The notes under the pieces were generated by a model, which saw nothing but the letters and a program-made list of their open reading frames with translations, had not been told where the DNA came from and did no database searches. Below, piece after piece: positions 1 to 9,752 of a DNA stretch of 64,000 nt. This DNA is from Thiothrix phosphatis (GTDB taxonomy: Bacteria; Pseudomonadota; Gammaproteobacteria; Thiotrichales; Thiotrichaceae), in contig NZ_JAYMYJ010000160.1 in assembly GCF_035668035.1 (NCBI RefSeq), forward strand, positions 1 through 64,000, in the 5' to 3' direction. Positions within the stretch are counted from its first letter, which is position 1. Each line of letters begins with the position of its first letter. The position numbers were made by a program, and so were the translations under genes.

Positions 1-18
1 GTCAAACTATGCACGTCT

Positions 19-35
19 CCCCGGCAAAGCCGGGG
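19..35. repeat. GC-rich hairpin at window edge
   Basis: Perfect 7-bp arms CCCCGGC/GCCGGGG around an AAA loop. It could be the terminator stem of a gene left of the window or part of a mobile-element end; there is no T-run of useful length on either strand, so no direction can be assigned. Confidence 0.4.
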
Positions 36-73
36 GATTTCCCAATAGATTAATAGGTAACATCATCCGCTTT

Positions 74-105
74 ATTTCAAATGGGAATTTATTCCCATTT
101 GAAAT
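74..105. repeat. Near-perfect 32-bp palindrome
   Basis: Two 15-bp arms (ATTTCAAATGGGAAT and its exact reverse complement) separated by only two bases. It lies in the 234-bp non-coding stretch before the Dyp-type peroxidase gene. It can form a long AT-rich hairpin or cruciform. Function unknown; a bidirectional terminator without a U-tract or an operator are both possible. Apart from this and the hairpin at 19-35, I see no gene in 1-234. Confidence 0.6.
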
Positions 106-234
106 GTTCGTCAAGCCGCTCATCCCCGCAACACTACGATGGCGAAAATTGTTTGCCCCAGAATTGCTATCGCTCATGGACACCCCGCCCCTGCCACGTA
201 CAATAAAGCCCGTGTTTAAAACAGGAACAAAACC

Positions 235-1110
235 ATGACGTATCAACCCGGTATCCTTGAAGACATTCCCCTCGCTGCCCGTTACTTGTTCTTTCGCCTG
301 AAACCGGGAAGTGATCCGCGGCCATGCCTGCACGCGCTGGCTGACATCACCAATGGGGGTGATATTGTCATTGGCTTGGGGCAAACCCTGCTCAACGCCA
401 TCGGCGCCAGCATTCCGGGGATGGCCACCATGCCGATATTTGAAGGCAAAGGCGTGGCCACGCCTTCCACACCTTACGCGCTGTGGTGCTGGCTGCGTGG
501 GTCAGACCGGGGCGTGCTGTTGCACAAAGCGCGTCAAGTCCGCTCGGTGCTGGCTCCGGCATTCACACTCGGGCGCACCTGTGACGCCTTCAAATACGCC
601 GCCAGCCTCGACCTCAGCGGCTATGAGGACGGCACCGAAAACCCCAAAGGCGAAGACGCCATCGACACCCTGTTCCTGCAATCCAAAAATAGCGCGCTGG
701 CAGGCTCCAGCTTCGTCGCCGTGCAAATTTGGGAACATGATCTGGACGCTTTCCAAGCCAAAACGCCGCAGGCGCAAAATGACACCTTTGGCCGTGACCG
801 GGAAAGCAACGAGGAATTGGAAGATGCGCCCGAGTCCGCGCACGTCAAGCGCACCGCGCAGGAAAGTTTCGAACCGGAAGCCTTTGTCGTGCGCCGCTCC
901 ATGCCCTGGTCGAATGAAACCCAGGAAGGGCTGGTGTTTGTCGCCTTTGGCCATAGTTTCGCCGCGTTCGAGACATTGTTGGCGCACATGGTCGGCGCGG
1001 ATGATGGCATTGTGGATGGCCTGTTCAGCTTCACCCAGCCGGTGACTGGCAGTTATTTTTGGTGCCCGCCAGTGCGTGACGGCAAGCTCAATCTGGCTGC
1101 GCTTTCCTAA
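235..1110 (+). CDS. Dyp-type (dye-decolourising) haem peroxidase
   Basis: Predicted haem peroxidase of the Dyp family that oxidises dyes or porphyrin-like substrates with hydrogen peroxide; many relatives act in the cytoplasm or as encapsulin cargo. The protein is 291 residues, typical of the short YfeX/TyrA-like class. The family signature GxxDG is present at residues 129-133 (Gly-Tyr-Glu-Asp-Gly; Asp132 is the expected distal catalytic acid), a candidate proximal haem ligand is His203, and an Arg pair at 220-221 fits the distal arginine. There is no signal peptide, so it should be cytoplasmic. No encapsulin gene is adjacent. It is followed after 41 bases by pyrC on the same strand. Confidence 0.9.
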   Translation: MTYQPGILEDIPLAARYLFFRLKPGSDPRPCLHALADITNGGDIVIGLGQTLLNAIGASIPGMATMPIFEGKGVATPSTPYALWCWLRGSDRGVLLHKARQVRSVLAPAFTLGRTCDAFKYAASLDLSGYEDGTENPKGEDAIDTLFLQSKNSALAGSSFVAVQIWEHDLDAFQAKTPQAQNDTFGRDRESNEELEDAPESAHVKRTAQESFEPEAFVVRRSMPWSNETQEGLVFVAFGHSFAAFETLLAHMVGADDGIVDGLFSFTQPVTGSYFWCPPVRDGKLNLAALS

Positions 1111-1151
1111 ACGGCTTGAAACCCCCACTATCACTGGCGGAGGCAACCACC

Positions 1152-2195
1152 ATGACCACAGACACCCTGACCATCACCCAGCCCGACGACTGGCACGCAC
1201 ACTTGCGCGATGGCGACATGCTCAAACAGGTCGCCCCTTACACCGCGCGCCAGTTTGGCCGCGCGATCATCATGCCCAACCTCAAGCCACCCGTGACCAC
1301 GACCGCACAAGCGGCGGCTTACCGTGGGCGTATCCTGCAAGCGACCCAGGCTTACCCGGATTTCACCCCATTGATGACGGCTTACCTGACTGACACCATC
1401 GACGCGCAGGAGCTGAAAAACGGGCATGGCGAAGGCATCTTCACCGCCGCCAAGCTTTACCCGGCCAACGCCACCACCAATTCCGCCGCAGGCGTCACCG
1501 ACATCAGGAAAATCTACCCGGTGCTGGAAGTGATGCAGGCGATCGGCATGCCCTTGCTGGTGCATGGCGAAATGGTTGGCAACGACATTGATATTTTCGA
1601 CCGTGAAGCGGTTTTCCTTGACGCCGTTTTACAGCCGCTGCTGGACGATATGCCGGAACTGAAAGTGGTGCTGGAACACATCACCACCCAAGATGCGGCG
1701 GAATTTGTCGCGGCAGCCAGCGCCAACCTTGCCGCCACCATCACCGTGCATCACCTGCAAATCAACCGTAACGACATGCTGGTTGGCGGCATCAAACCGC
1801 ACTTGTACTGTTTGCCGGTCGCCAAACGGGAACAGCACCGCCTCGCGTTGCGCCAAGCCGCAACCTCCGGCAGCCCCAAATTCTTCCTCGGCACCGACAC
1901 CGCCCCCCATGCCGTCACCGACAAGGAAAGCGCCTGTGGCTGCGCAGGCATTTTCAGTGCGCCCCATGCGCTGGAAAACTACGTGCAGGTATTTGACGAA
2001 GAAAACGCACTGGACAAGCTCGAAGCGTTTGCCTCCCTGAACGGCCCGGCGTTCTATGGCCTGCCAGCCAATCCACGGAAGATCACGTTGCGGAAGCAGC
2101 CGCAGGCGGTGCCTGCGGTGATCGGTGAAGGTGGCTTGGCGGTAGCGCCGTACCGGGCGGGGGAAACACTGCCGTGGCGGTTTGGCGACAGCTGA
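1152..2195 (+). CDS. pyrC: Dihydroorotase, PyrC type
   Basis: Cyclises N-carbamoyl-aspartate to dihydroorotate in pyrimidine synthesis. The 347-residue protein matches the length of the E. coli PyrC class. Metal ligands are visible: HAH at residues 15-17, a carboxylated-lysine candidate Lys101 in the KLYPANATTNS segment, later His residues in LVHGEM and LEHITT, and the catalytic Asp in GTDTAPH. An in-frame start exists at 1116, but the ATG at 1152 is preceded by GGAGG nine bases upstream and gives the usual N-terminus, so I use 1152. It ends 40 bases before the convergent exoprotein gene. Confidence 0.96.
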   Translation: MTTDTLTITQPDDWHAHLRDGDMLKQVAPYTARQFGRAIIMPNLKPPVTTTAQAAAYRGRILQATQAYPDFTPLMTAYLTDTIDAQELKNGHGEGIFTAAKLYPANATTNSAAGVTDIRKIYPVLEVMQAIGMPLLVHGEMVGNDIDIFDREAVFLDAVLQPLLDDMPELKVVLEHITTQDAAEFVAAASANLAATITVHHLQINRNDMLVGGIKPHLYCLPVAKREQHRLALRQAATSGSPKFFLGTDTAPHAVTDKESACGCAGIFSAPHALENYVQVFDEENALDKLEAFASLNGPAFYGLPANPRKITLRKQPQAVPAVIGEGGLAVAPYRAGETLPWRFGDS

Positions 2196-2235
2196 CGCTG
2201 CCCGCCAATGCCATGCAGCCCTACAAACTGCCCAC

Positions 2236-5200
2236 TTAGTTGACTTGTGCGGTGATGTTCAGCACGGCATTGGCACCAGCCCCCAAGTTGCCAATGTTCC
2301 ATAATCCGCTGTTATGGTCATAAGCCCCCGCGCCATCATCAGCAACGTAGCTCAAGCCCGCAGGCAGCATATCGGTGACCTGTACGCCGCTGGCGTTCGT
2401 GCTGCTGGTATTGCTGGCGGTCAAGGTATAAACCACCGTGTCGCCATGTCGGGCAGTGGACTTGTCCAGCGTTTTAACCAGTGCAATATCGACGTTTTGC
2501 GGCGGTGCGAAGCCGAAATCATACGTATGGTGGTTGTAACCAAAACTGCCTAAGTCGGCGTAAGGGATGCTGTAGCTGGCGTAGGTTTGCCCGCCAGGAA
2601 TGCTGCCATCCGAATCAATGCTGTCATTCGCCATGGCATTGGCCTGCGTCAGCCCGTTGACCCCCAATACCGCCTGCTTGCTGCCGCCAATGACATTGGG
2701 GATCCGGATTTCGTATTCAGAATTGCCGCCTGCCACGCCTGTCCCCGGAATAATGCCAACACCATTGTTATGGATGACATTGTCATTGGTATTGGCATCG
2801 GTGGCATTGGTCCCGCTCGTGAAATAATATTCGCCCAAAGCATCCGTGGTGGTTTGGCCTATTTTAACGCCATTCTTATACAGCTCGACAATGACGCCGC
2901 TGATGGGCGCTTCATTAGGGTCTTGTATGCCATCCCCATCACTGTCCACCCACACCCGGTTGCCGATTTCGATAAGCGCAGGGTCGCACAGGTATTCAAT
3001 ATCGCCCAGCCCGTTGCCCTTACCAAACAATGACAAATTATCCGTGTTGGCCACCAGCTCAACTTCCTGCGCCGCCTGGCCAGTATCGTTGGAAAACCAA
3101 GTGACGCCTGCTGAATACAGGTTAAGCGGATCATAGAGGGTGGAGGCCACACCCGTTGCCCCAGGCTGGTAAGCCAGTGACCCTAAAGCCGTCTCCTGGT
3201 GCTCAATGCGCTCATTGCCGCTACTATTGATAATCGTACTGACAATTTCATCATCGGTGAAAAACTCAGTCCTTTGCGGCGTCAGGGTTTCCAATACCCA
3301 GACACTGCCGCTAGGTGTGGCGCGCAAAATATCACCGACTGAAATGCCGGAAAAGTTGGGGCTGGAGCAAGTGCTCCCCGAACCGCTCAAGGTACATTGC
3401 TTGTATCCAGTCAAGTCACCCCAACGGTCACGTAGCCCGAGAACCAGGTTATTCTTCTGGTCGAATTCAATATCCGTCAACATCGGCATAGGGCGTAACC
3501 CGTACATGCCAAAAGTATCTGTTGTCGTCAGGCTATCGTTCCATACCTCCCAGCTGCACCCTACGGGCGGCGGCGGCGTATAGCCTTGCTGGGAATAGAC
3601 AAGCCCGCAACCACGGTCAGCATTGCCCGCAACACCGTCATAATCCAGCGAAGCGCCATTGCCAGCAAACAACCCAGCCCCCCAAGTCTTGGTGACCAGA
3701 TCATAGGGGAAAATCTGCATGCTCAGGTTCAGCGTCGTCGCGCTGGCACCGGAACCGTCACAGACCCCCCCGGCATACAGCGTGCCCCGACGCACCTTCA
3801 AGGCGAATGGCCGCCATACCCCTTGTGTGCACGTCGCGGCAGGCACCACAATAGGCGTCCCCACCGTTCCGGTCTTGGTGTCGACCGGATAAATGCTCTT
3901 GTCATACAAGTTCATCGCATACAGGGTGGACAAGTCATCGCTGATATCAATGTCCCCCAAACCCGCTTTTCCGACTGCGCTCATGACCAACGGGTCCCGT
4001 GAGGCTACCGTTGCCGGGCTAGCAGGCAACCCACGCGAACTGTTTGAGGAAGAAAAGCCAACATTGGGGATCGTCACCCAAGCAGCGGGTGCTCCCGGCG
4101 CGGCGGGATTGCTCAAATCTGTACGGAAAATCTGCCCAGCGCCACCCGCTGTCAAACCGGTATGACGTTTAATATACGCTGCCGTATAGAGCTTTTTGTT
4201 CATACGGTCATACGCTTGCCCATAGGTCGTCGCCACTTCCTGTTGGGAAGCCCCCTGCACTACGCTGGGTGACGTGCCTGAGACTGACGACTTGAAGACC
4301 TTGATGGCGTCAGACGTTTTTAGCGTATAGGTTGATGATGTCTGGTCACCACCCATAGCAACAGGCGTGGCCATATAGGGGTCGTTTTGGCAATAATCGC
4401 AAGGTTCATTAACCCCCAGATTGACATTGGCAGCCCCCGCGCTCACCACAGAGGCAGGTAAAAATTGCACCGTAGCGCCTGCTGTCGTGCCCGTGCTGTT
4501 AGGGGCGCTGCTGTTACTGCCGCTGTTGCTCTGATGGAATGTCGGGTAGAAATTTGTTGGCAAGGTGGTGAATTCCACCCGGAAGGGGCCTGTACCGGCG
4601 CTGGCATTAATGTTGTAAGCCCCTGAACTATCCGTGACTGCGGAGTAAGTGGCCCCATTGGCATCGTAGGCGGTGACCGTGACGCCCGCCACACCCGCAT
4701 CCGTCCGTTGATCCGTGGCGCTGGCGCTATCCTTGACGCCGTCGCTGTCAAAATCCTGGAATACCGTCCCCAAGATATGTCCCGGAACGGCAACAATATT
4801 GGATACACCATCAAACTGAAGCAAAATACGCTCCATAGTACCCGCATCCTGGTTAGTATCGTCGCAAATGGAGAGTGTCCAGGTACCGATGGCATTCTCA
4901 CCATCGAATGCGCTTAAAGCGGCGCTTCCTTCGGGATTAAAAACATTTTCGTAAAAAGAGGTTCCAACCGTATGGTTTGGCGAATTGCCCAGCGAACCAA
5001 TATCCGTCCCCGCCTCATCATCAAGCAGGATATCCAGATTGGAGCCGCTGCCACCAACGTCAGTGAATAGGGCCACACTGGTCCCAGCAGGGGAGCGCAA
5101 CGTCACATCCAGGTCACTACGGTAGGCATGCGTGATGGCCAAGCCTACGTTTAAATCACTGACTTTAAAGTCATCGGTCACGTTGATGGTAAAGTTGTTG

Positions 5201-5343
5201 GTGGTGGGGCAACCATTGTCGGTGATGGCCTGTTTAGGAACGGCTTCAAAGGAAAATGGCGCGGCGAACGAAGCCCTTAATGGAATAACCCAGATCAGTA
5301 ACGCAACAAGTATCAACGCTGAATGCTGGCATGCTTTATTCAT
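2236..5343 (-). CDS. Large secreted SdrD B-like/DUF11 surface protein with P-domain
   Basis: A 1035-residue exported protein. Residues 1-28 form a Sec signal peptide ending AxA. About residues 33-180 resemble the proprotein-convertase P/Homo B domain (Asp-rich beta-jelly roll). About 189-320 is an SdrD B-like repeat with Ca-binding-type DSDGV motif; 330-790 is a long region with repeated short beta motifs and Cys-containing loops, possibly propeller-like; about 796-960 is a second SdrD B-like repeat (DSDGDGIQDPNE); 965-1035 is one DUF11 domain. It ends right after DUF11, with no sorting motif, membrane segment or autotransporter barrel, so the anchoring mode is unclear or the tail has been lost. 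Cell-surface or matrix role inferred. Confidence 0.85.
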   Translation of the reverse strand: MNKACQHSALILVALLIWVIPLRASFAAPFSFEAVPKQAITDNGCPTTNNFTINVTDDFKVSDLNVGLAITHAYRSDLDVTLRSPAGTSVALFTDVGGSGSNLDILLDDEAGTDIGSLGNSPNHTVGTSFYENVFNPEGSAALSAFDGENAIGTWTLSICDDTNQDAGTMERILLQFDGVSNIVAVPGHILGTVFQDFDSDGVKDSASATDQRTDAGVAGVTVTAYDANGATYSAVTDSSGAYNINASAGTGPFRVEFTTLPTNFYPTFHQSNSGSNSSAPNSTGTTAGATVQFLPASVVSAGAANVNLGVNEPCDYCQNDPYMATPVAMGGDQTSSTYTLKTSDAIKVFKSSVSGTSPSVVQGASQQEVATTYGQAYDRMNKKLYTAAYIKRHTGLTAGGAGQIFRTDLSNPAAPGAPAAWVTIPNVGFSSSNSSRGLPASPATVASRDPLVMSAVGKAGLGDIDISDDLSTLYAMNLYDKSIYPVDTKTGTVGTPIVVPAATCTQGVWRPFALKVRRGTLYAGGVCDGSGASATTLNLSMQIFPYDLVTKTWGAGLFAGNGASLDYDGVAGNADRGCGLVYSQQGYTPPPPVGCSWEVWNDSLTTTDTFGMYGLRPMPMLTDIEFDQKNNLVLGLRDRWGDLTGYKQCTLSGSGSTCSSPNFSGISVGDILRATPSGSVWVLETLTPQRTEFFTDDEIVSTIINSSGNERIEHQETALGSLAYQPGATGVASTLYDPLNLYSAGVTWFSNDTGQAAQEVELVANTDNLSLFGKGNGLGDIEYLCDPALIEIGNRVWVDSDGDGIQDPNEAPISGVIVELYKNGVKIGQTTTDALGEYYFTSGTNATDANTNDNVIHNNGVGIIPGTGVAGGNSEYEIRIPNVIGGSKQAVLGVNGLTQANAMANDSIDSDGSIPGGQTYASYSIPYADLGSFGYNHHTYDFGFAPPQNVDIALVKTLDKSTARHGDTVVYTLTASNTSSTNASGVQVTDMLPAGLSYVADDGAGAYDHNSGLWNIGNLGAGANAVLNITAQVN

Positions 5344-5475
5344 TTTAATATTGCCTTATTATTTAGTCTCAACCACTGCTTAAGCCAGAGAATGCTTGCC
5401 CCGGAATAATAATTTTAATGCATGATGAATGTTACAGGCAATACTGCCAGTATTTTCCTTGATTCTAACTGAACA

Positions 5476-5501
5476 GGCGGCAGCGGTTCGGCTTTGCCGC
5501 C
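5476..5501. repeat. Hairpin in the intergenic region downstream of gdh
   Basis: GGCGGCA/TGCCGCC arms of 7 bp around a 12-base loop. The 323-bp stretch 5344-5666 holds no credible gene: it contains this hairpin, a run of eight C residues near 5520, the stronger hairpin at 5620-5655, and the leader of the exoprotein gene (AAGG ribosome-binding sequence near 5355). Confidence 0.4.
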
Positions 5502-5619
5502 AGCACCGCACCATTTAGCCCCCCCCTTTCAAGCAAGGGACAAATACATGTATGCATGGTCACAACGCAAACCCAGCCCATGAGCTGGCTGGCCTTTCCA
5601 CTGTTAATGGGATAGGCCA

Positions 5620-5655
5620 CTCCCGATCCCCCCATGCAAAAGCAGGGATCGGGAG
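5620..5655 (-). terminator. Probable terminator stem of the glutamate dehydrogenase gene
   Basis: Perfect 11-bp arms CTCCCGATCCC/GGGATCGGGAG with a 14-base loop, starting 11 bases past the gdh stop codon. There is no clear U-tract on the minus strand, so it may be a stability hairpin or a weak or Rho-assisted terminator. Confidence 0.5.
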
Positions 5656-5666
5656 GCCAAGCCAAC

Positions 5667-8600
5667 CTACACCACCCGCGCCAGTTGCGCCTCGATAATG
5701 TCGCGGTACACGCTGTTGTCATCGCTGAAATACACCAGTGCGGATGACAGCTTGCTGGCCAGGATCGCAGACTTGATCTTGGCTGGCAGGTGCGCCACCC
5801 GCCCGCGGAATTCCGCCGTTTCACCCAGCAGCGCAGGCATGTGGCTGAGGATCGCTTTCTCGTAACGCGCATCCTGTGCCAGTTCCGGGCTGGCCTGGAA
5901 GTAGGCGAACATCTTGGCGTAGTGTGTGTTGATTTCCCGACTGAGCTGGCTGGAAATTTCCGTGTAAGGCAGGCTGCCCTGCGCGGTGCGGTGACGGCGG
6001 ATAATCAGGTTCGCCTCCTGCTCTGCCAGCCGGTTGAGGATGACGAGCACGTCGCTGACATAACGGTCTTTGTTGGCCAGGAATTCCTCATCCGTTAGCA
6101 TCAGGTTGGCAATGATTTCGTAGGAGGAGGAAATCACCCCGCACTTGTTGGCCGAAGCATCGCGCATGATCACCACACCCCGGTTTTGCAGGGCGATGCG
6201 CGCATCCGGGGTGATGAAGGAATTCGCCCCTTCCACAATCGCCCGTGCCGTCGGCGCGCCGTCGCTACTGAAAAACTGCTCGGCATTGTGCGCCGCGATG
6301 GTTTCTGGCCGCCCGCCCGCCGGGATGAACAAATCCGCATCCACCGTAAACACCAGCCGATTGTAGGTGGTGTAAAATTCATCCGGGGAAATCCAGTGCT
6401 CTTCCAGCCCGTTTTTGGTCTGGACCAGTTTTTTGTGCAGCTTGCGCATGCCCTCGGTGCGCTGCACATTGCGGTACAGGAGATAGCCGCCGACATGCAG
6501 GGCTTGCGGGTCAAACGCGTCCAGGTCGCTTTGCAGCACAATCGCCGACAGCGCCTGATGATCCAGACCCAGCGGGTCGAAAATCGCCCCCGTGCCATCG
6601 ATGATCAGCTTGATCTGCACCTTGGGGCAGCGCTCCAGCAGCAGGCGCATGCCATTGCCCGCCACATCGCCATTGGGGCCGCCGGTGAATTTCACGCTGA
6701 AAGCGTCCTTGTGCATGTCGATGCCCAGCACCTCCTGGAGGGTGACTTCGGCGAAGCGGATCACGCCAATCGAGGTGACGCCGTATTCCTTGTGGTTGAT
6801 GCCGACCTTCTTGCTGGACATGATGCCTTTGCCCAGGATGTAGCCGCGTTCCACCGCCTGCTGGGCAATCAGCTCGATCATGACATCGTGCATGTTTTCA
6901 TCCGGCCCCAGCTCGATCGGCTCCTCCTCGCCGTAGTAATCGACCACGTTCGGGTCTTTGGCCTTGCCGTTTTCGGTCACAAACAGGTCGAGGAAGGCGT
7001 GGGTGAAAGCGAATTGCAGCTTGTACAAATACTGCAACACGGTCGGGCGCGGCGTGTCGGGGCGGGTGCTGAGGATGGTGACCATTTTCGAGCCACCTTC
7101 GTAAATGTCCTTGTTTTTCAGGTGCTGGGTGTGCGCCAACACGTAATTTTCGCGGAACAGGGTATTGGCGGTGTTGATGTAATCGTCATGCCCCTGCGTC
7201 ATCAGCGTGCGCCAGCCGCCCCGGGCGATGTCGGAGAAGCCGATGTGGTAGCCGGAACCGCTGCGCCCGGAGAAGAAGGTGATGCGGAACGGGCGCTCCG
7301 GCGGCAGGTCGCTGGTGAATTCCGCCGCCAGGTCATCCAGATAGGCCGGGTCGAGGCGGAACGCCAGCGCATGTTTCTCATGGACGAAGAAATTGGTTTT
7401 CAAACAGCGGGTGATGAAACTGATGGTGCAGTTGAAAATAATGCGCCGGGTTTCATCCAGGAAGCGGCGGCCAGTATTGAAATTCGCCACCGTCTCCCGC
7501 GCCTCCGCCAGCAAACGGTTGTAGGCCTGTTCGCGGTCGGGGAAGTCCGGCTGGAAACGGGCATGGAACAATTGCACCAGATGGATGCTCAAGTCCGGGT
7601 TATTGTGGAACGCGCGCTGGATGCCCGCCGGTTCGAAGCGTTCCGGGTTGCTGTGCGCCAGATTGGTGTGGGCGAAAGTGATGAAGGCTTTCACCAGGCT
7701 GGCGTCCGGCCCGTTCATGGCACCGGTCGCGACCAGATTGACGAAGCTGCTGGAGGTTGAGGACAGGATCTGCGTGTTGTACAGCTCATGCTGCAACTGG
7801 GTGAACAGCGCCGAACCGCGCTCCAGCACCGCGCCTTCCTGACGCGGTTTCACGTAGAAGGTGGCGAGGAAGTTGGGGAACACGCCATTGCTGACGGTGA
7901 CGATGAAGGCGCGTTTGACCGCAATCCCCAGCCGTTTGAACACCTCCATCACCTGCAACAGGAAATCGTGCTGCGGCGGGTTGCTGACGCCGAACATCAG
8001 CCGCGCCGTCTCGCCAGTTTCGGCGCTGTCGAACGGCTGCACGTCGAGGTGGATGCCGCCATGCCGCAAGGTTTGCTGGTACAGGTACATGACGCGGGCG
8101 ATCCGTTCCGGGTGGGAGACGCTGACGTAGTGCGGGTTGTTGATCCACAACAATTTCAGCAGCTTGTGCAATTTGCTGCGGTCAAAATCCGCCAACTGGC
8201 CGGTAAATTCGGCGGCGACCGCCTGCTGGAGCGCCTCCGGCAGTTCCTCAGCCGCGTGCGCCTGGATCAGTTCGGCGATTTCCGCATCCGACTTGCGCAC
8301 ATAGTCGAAACGCATGACTTCCAGGCGCGCTTCGTCGTCGGGCAGCGGTGCCAACGAGGTGTTGATCTCCGCGTAGGACAGGCCGCCGCTGGCACTGCGG
8401 TTCCTGAGCAGGTTCAAGGTGTCATACAGGGAATTGGGGTAGCCGCGCAGGGCGATCATCAGGCGCTCTGGCCGGTCAGTCAGGCGCAGGTAGGACAGCC
8501 GGTGTATGCGGTTGAGGGCGCTGGCCAATACCGCCAACGCTTCGGCCTCATCTTCATTGAAACTGAAAAAGAACGGATGCATGGCGGTTTGCAGCCATTC

Positions 8601-8684
8601 CAGATTGCCGCCGATGCGCCCCTCCTGCCGCCGGGCAAGCTGCTCGACATTTTGCAGGACGGTGGAGGCGTTATTGCTGTTCAT
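5667..8684 (-). CDS. NAD-specific glutamate dehydrogenase, large (about 115 kDa) class
   Basis: Oxidatively deaminates glutamate to 2-oxoglutarate with NAD, a catabolic reaction. The 1005-residue protein fits the 115-kDa class related to the fungal NAD enzyme rather than the 450-residue hexamers or the 1600-residue class. The N-terminal half is a regulatory-type region; the catalytic half shows SDIARGGWR, the substrate-loop motif EGGSK with conserved lysine, and the dinucleotide-binding GGPNGDVAGNG. An upstream in-frame start reaches 8924, but it would run over the divergent ribF start; the ATG at 8684 has AGGAGA eight bases upstream and begins a Ser/Asn-rich leader, so I chose it. The gene stands alone, divergent to ribF. 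Confidence 0.93.
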   Translation of the reverse strand: MNSNNASTVLQNVEQLARRQEGRIGGNLEWLQTAMHPFFFSFNEDEAEALAVLASALNRIHRLSYLRLTDRPERLMIALRGYPNSLYDTLNLLRNRSASGGLSYAEINTSLAPLPDDEARLEVMRFDYVRKSDAEIAELIQAHAAEELPEALQQAVAAEFTGQLADFDRSKLHKLLKLLWINNPHYVSVSHPERIARVMYLYQQTLRHGGIHLDVQPFDSAETGETARLMFGVSNPPQHDFLLQVMEVFKRLGIAVKRAFIVTVSNGVFPNFLATFYVKPRQEGAVLERGSALFTQLQHELYNTQILSSTSSSFVNLVATGAMNGPDASLVKAFITFAHTNLAHSNPERFEPAGIQRAFHNNPDLSIHLVQLFHARFQPDFPDREQAYNRLLAEARETVANFNTGRRFLDETRRIIFNCTISFITRCLKTNFFVHEKHALAFRLDPAYLDDLAAEFTSDLPPERPFRITFFSGRSGSGYHIGFSDIARGGWRTLMTQGHDDYINTANTLFRENYVLAHTQHLKNKDIYEGGSKMVTILSTRPDTPRPTVLQYLYKLQFAFTHAFLDLFVTENGKAKDPNVVDYYGEEEPIELGPDENMHDVMIELIAQQAVERGYILGKGIMSSKKVGINHKEYGVTSIGVIRFAEVTLQEVLGIDMHKDAFSVKFTGGPNGDVAGNGMRLLLERCPKVQIKLIIDGTGAIFDPLGLDHQALSAIVLQSDLDAFDPQALHVGGYLLYRNVQRTEGMRKLHKKLVQTKNGLEEHWISPDEFYTTYNRLVFTVDADLFIPAGGRPETIAAHNAEQFFSSDGAPTARAIVEGANSFITPDARIALQNRGVVIMRDASANKCGVISSSYEIIANLMLTDEEFLANKDRYVSDVLVILNRLAEQEANLIIRRHRTAQGSLPYTEISSQLSREINTHYAKMFAYFQASPELAQDARYEKAILSHMPALLGETAEFRGRVAHLPAKIKSAILASKLSSALVYFSDDNSVYRDIIEAQLARVV

Positions 8685-8813
8685 GGGTTCTCTCCTTCTT
8701 GTTTGGTGGGCGCGCCCAAGCGCGCTGGCATAGCGTAACAGATAGCCATAAAACCCTTGTAATGGCAGGGCATCGCCTCTCCCCTGAACGCAGATTTGCG
8801 GTAAACTTCCGGG

Positions 8814-9752
8814 ATGAAACTGATACGCCGCATCTTCCCAGCCCCTGCTTCCGACCCCGGTTGCGTCGCCACCATCGGCAATTTTGATGGCCTGCACAAA
8901 GGGCATCAGGCCGTCATCCAACACGTTGAATGGAAAGCGCAGGCCTTGGGCCTGCCCGCCACCGTGATCAGTTTTGAACCGTTGCCGATCGAGCTGTTCC
9001 GCTCGCCGCCACCGCCACGCATTTACGCCCTGCGCGACAAACTGCGCCTATTGAACGGGATGAATGTCGACCGTTTCGTCTGCCTGCGCTTCAACCGGCG
9101 GCTGGCCAGCATGGAGGCGGAAGATTTCGTGCAGCATGTCCTGCTGGATGGGCTGAAGGTGCGTTATCTGGTGGTGGGCGATGATTTCCGTTTCGGCAAG
9201 GGGCGTTGCGGCGATTACCGCCTGTTGCAGCAGATGGGGGCGGAACAGGGGATGCAGGTGGTGGACACGCCCACGTTCCTGCACGATGACGAGCGCGTCA
9301 GCAGCACCCGCATCCGGCTGGCCTTGAGCACGGGGGAACTGGAACTGGCGGCGCAACTGCTGGGCAAGCCTTACCGCATTTCCGGGCGGGTGCGGCATGG
9401 CGACAAGCGCGGGCGCACCCTGGGGTTCCCCACCCTCAATATGCGGGTGCCGCAACATGTGGCGCTGCGCCGGGGCGTGTACGCCGTGCAGGTCTACGGG
9501 CTGGAAACGCATCCCGTCACAGGCGTGGCCAACCTGGGCGCACGCCCGACCGTGCATGGGCTGGAAAACCGGCTGGAAGCCCACCTGTTCGGCTTCGACC
9601 GGCAAGTTTACGGCCAGCACATCTGCGTGGAGCCGGTCGCCTTTATCCGTGATGAAATGAAATTCGCCTCACTGGACGAACTGAAAGCGCAGATCGCCCA
9701 AGATGCGGCACAGGCCAGGGCAGGGTTTCAGACCGCCGCCAGCACTTCCTGA
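8814..9752 (+). CDS. ribF: Bifunctional riboflavin kinase / FAD synthetase
   Basis: Makes FMN from riboflavin and then FAD. The 312-residue protein has the usual two parts: an N-terminal FAD synthetase (nucleotidyltransferase) domain with GNFDGLHKGHQ near residues 22-32 and the S-S-T-R-I-R motif near 165, and a C-terminal flavokinase domain starting with GRVRHGDKRGRTLGFPT. Start is the ATG giving MKLIRRIF. The 3' end overlaps the convergent adenosine-kinase-like gene by 25 bases. Confidence 0.96.
   Translation: MKLIRRIFPAPASDPGCVATIGNFDGLHKGHQAVIQHVEWKAQALGLPATVISFEPLPIELFRSPPPPRIYALRDKLRLLNGMNVDRFVCLRFNRRLASMEAEDFVQHVLLDGLKVRYLVVGDDFRFGKGRCGDYRLLQQMGAEQGMQVVDTPTFLHDDERVSSTRIRLALSTGELELAAQLLGKPYRISGRVRHGDKRGRTLGFPTLNMRVPQHVALRRGVYAVQVYGLETHPVTGVANLGARPTVHGLENRLEAHLFGFDRQVYGQHICVEPVAFIRDEMKFASLDELKAQIAQDAAQARAGFQTAASTS

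Noticed and set aside
7..384. Open frame of 125 codons on the minus strand at the window start
   Set aside because: Runs over the start of the Dyp peroxidase gene and through both palindromes; no ribosome-binding site and no recognisable motif.
6186..7760. Open frame of 524 codons on the plus strand
   Set aside because: Antisense to the glutamate dehydrogenase gene, which shows all catalytic motifs; no family match in the shadow.
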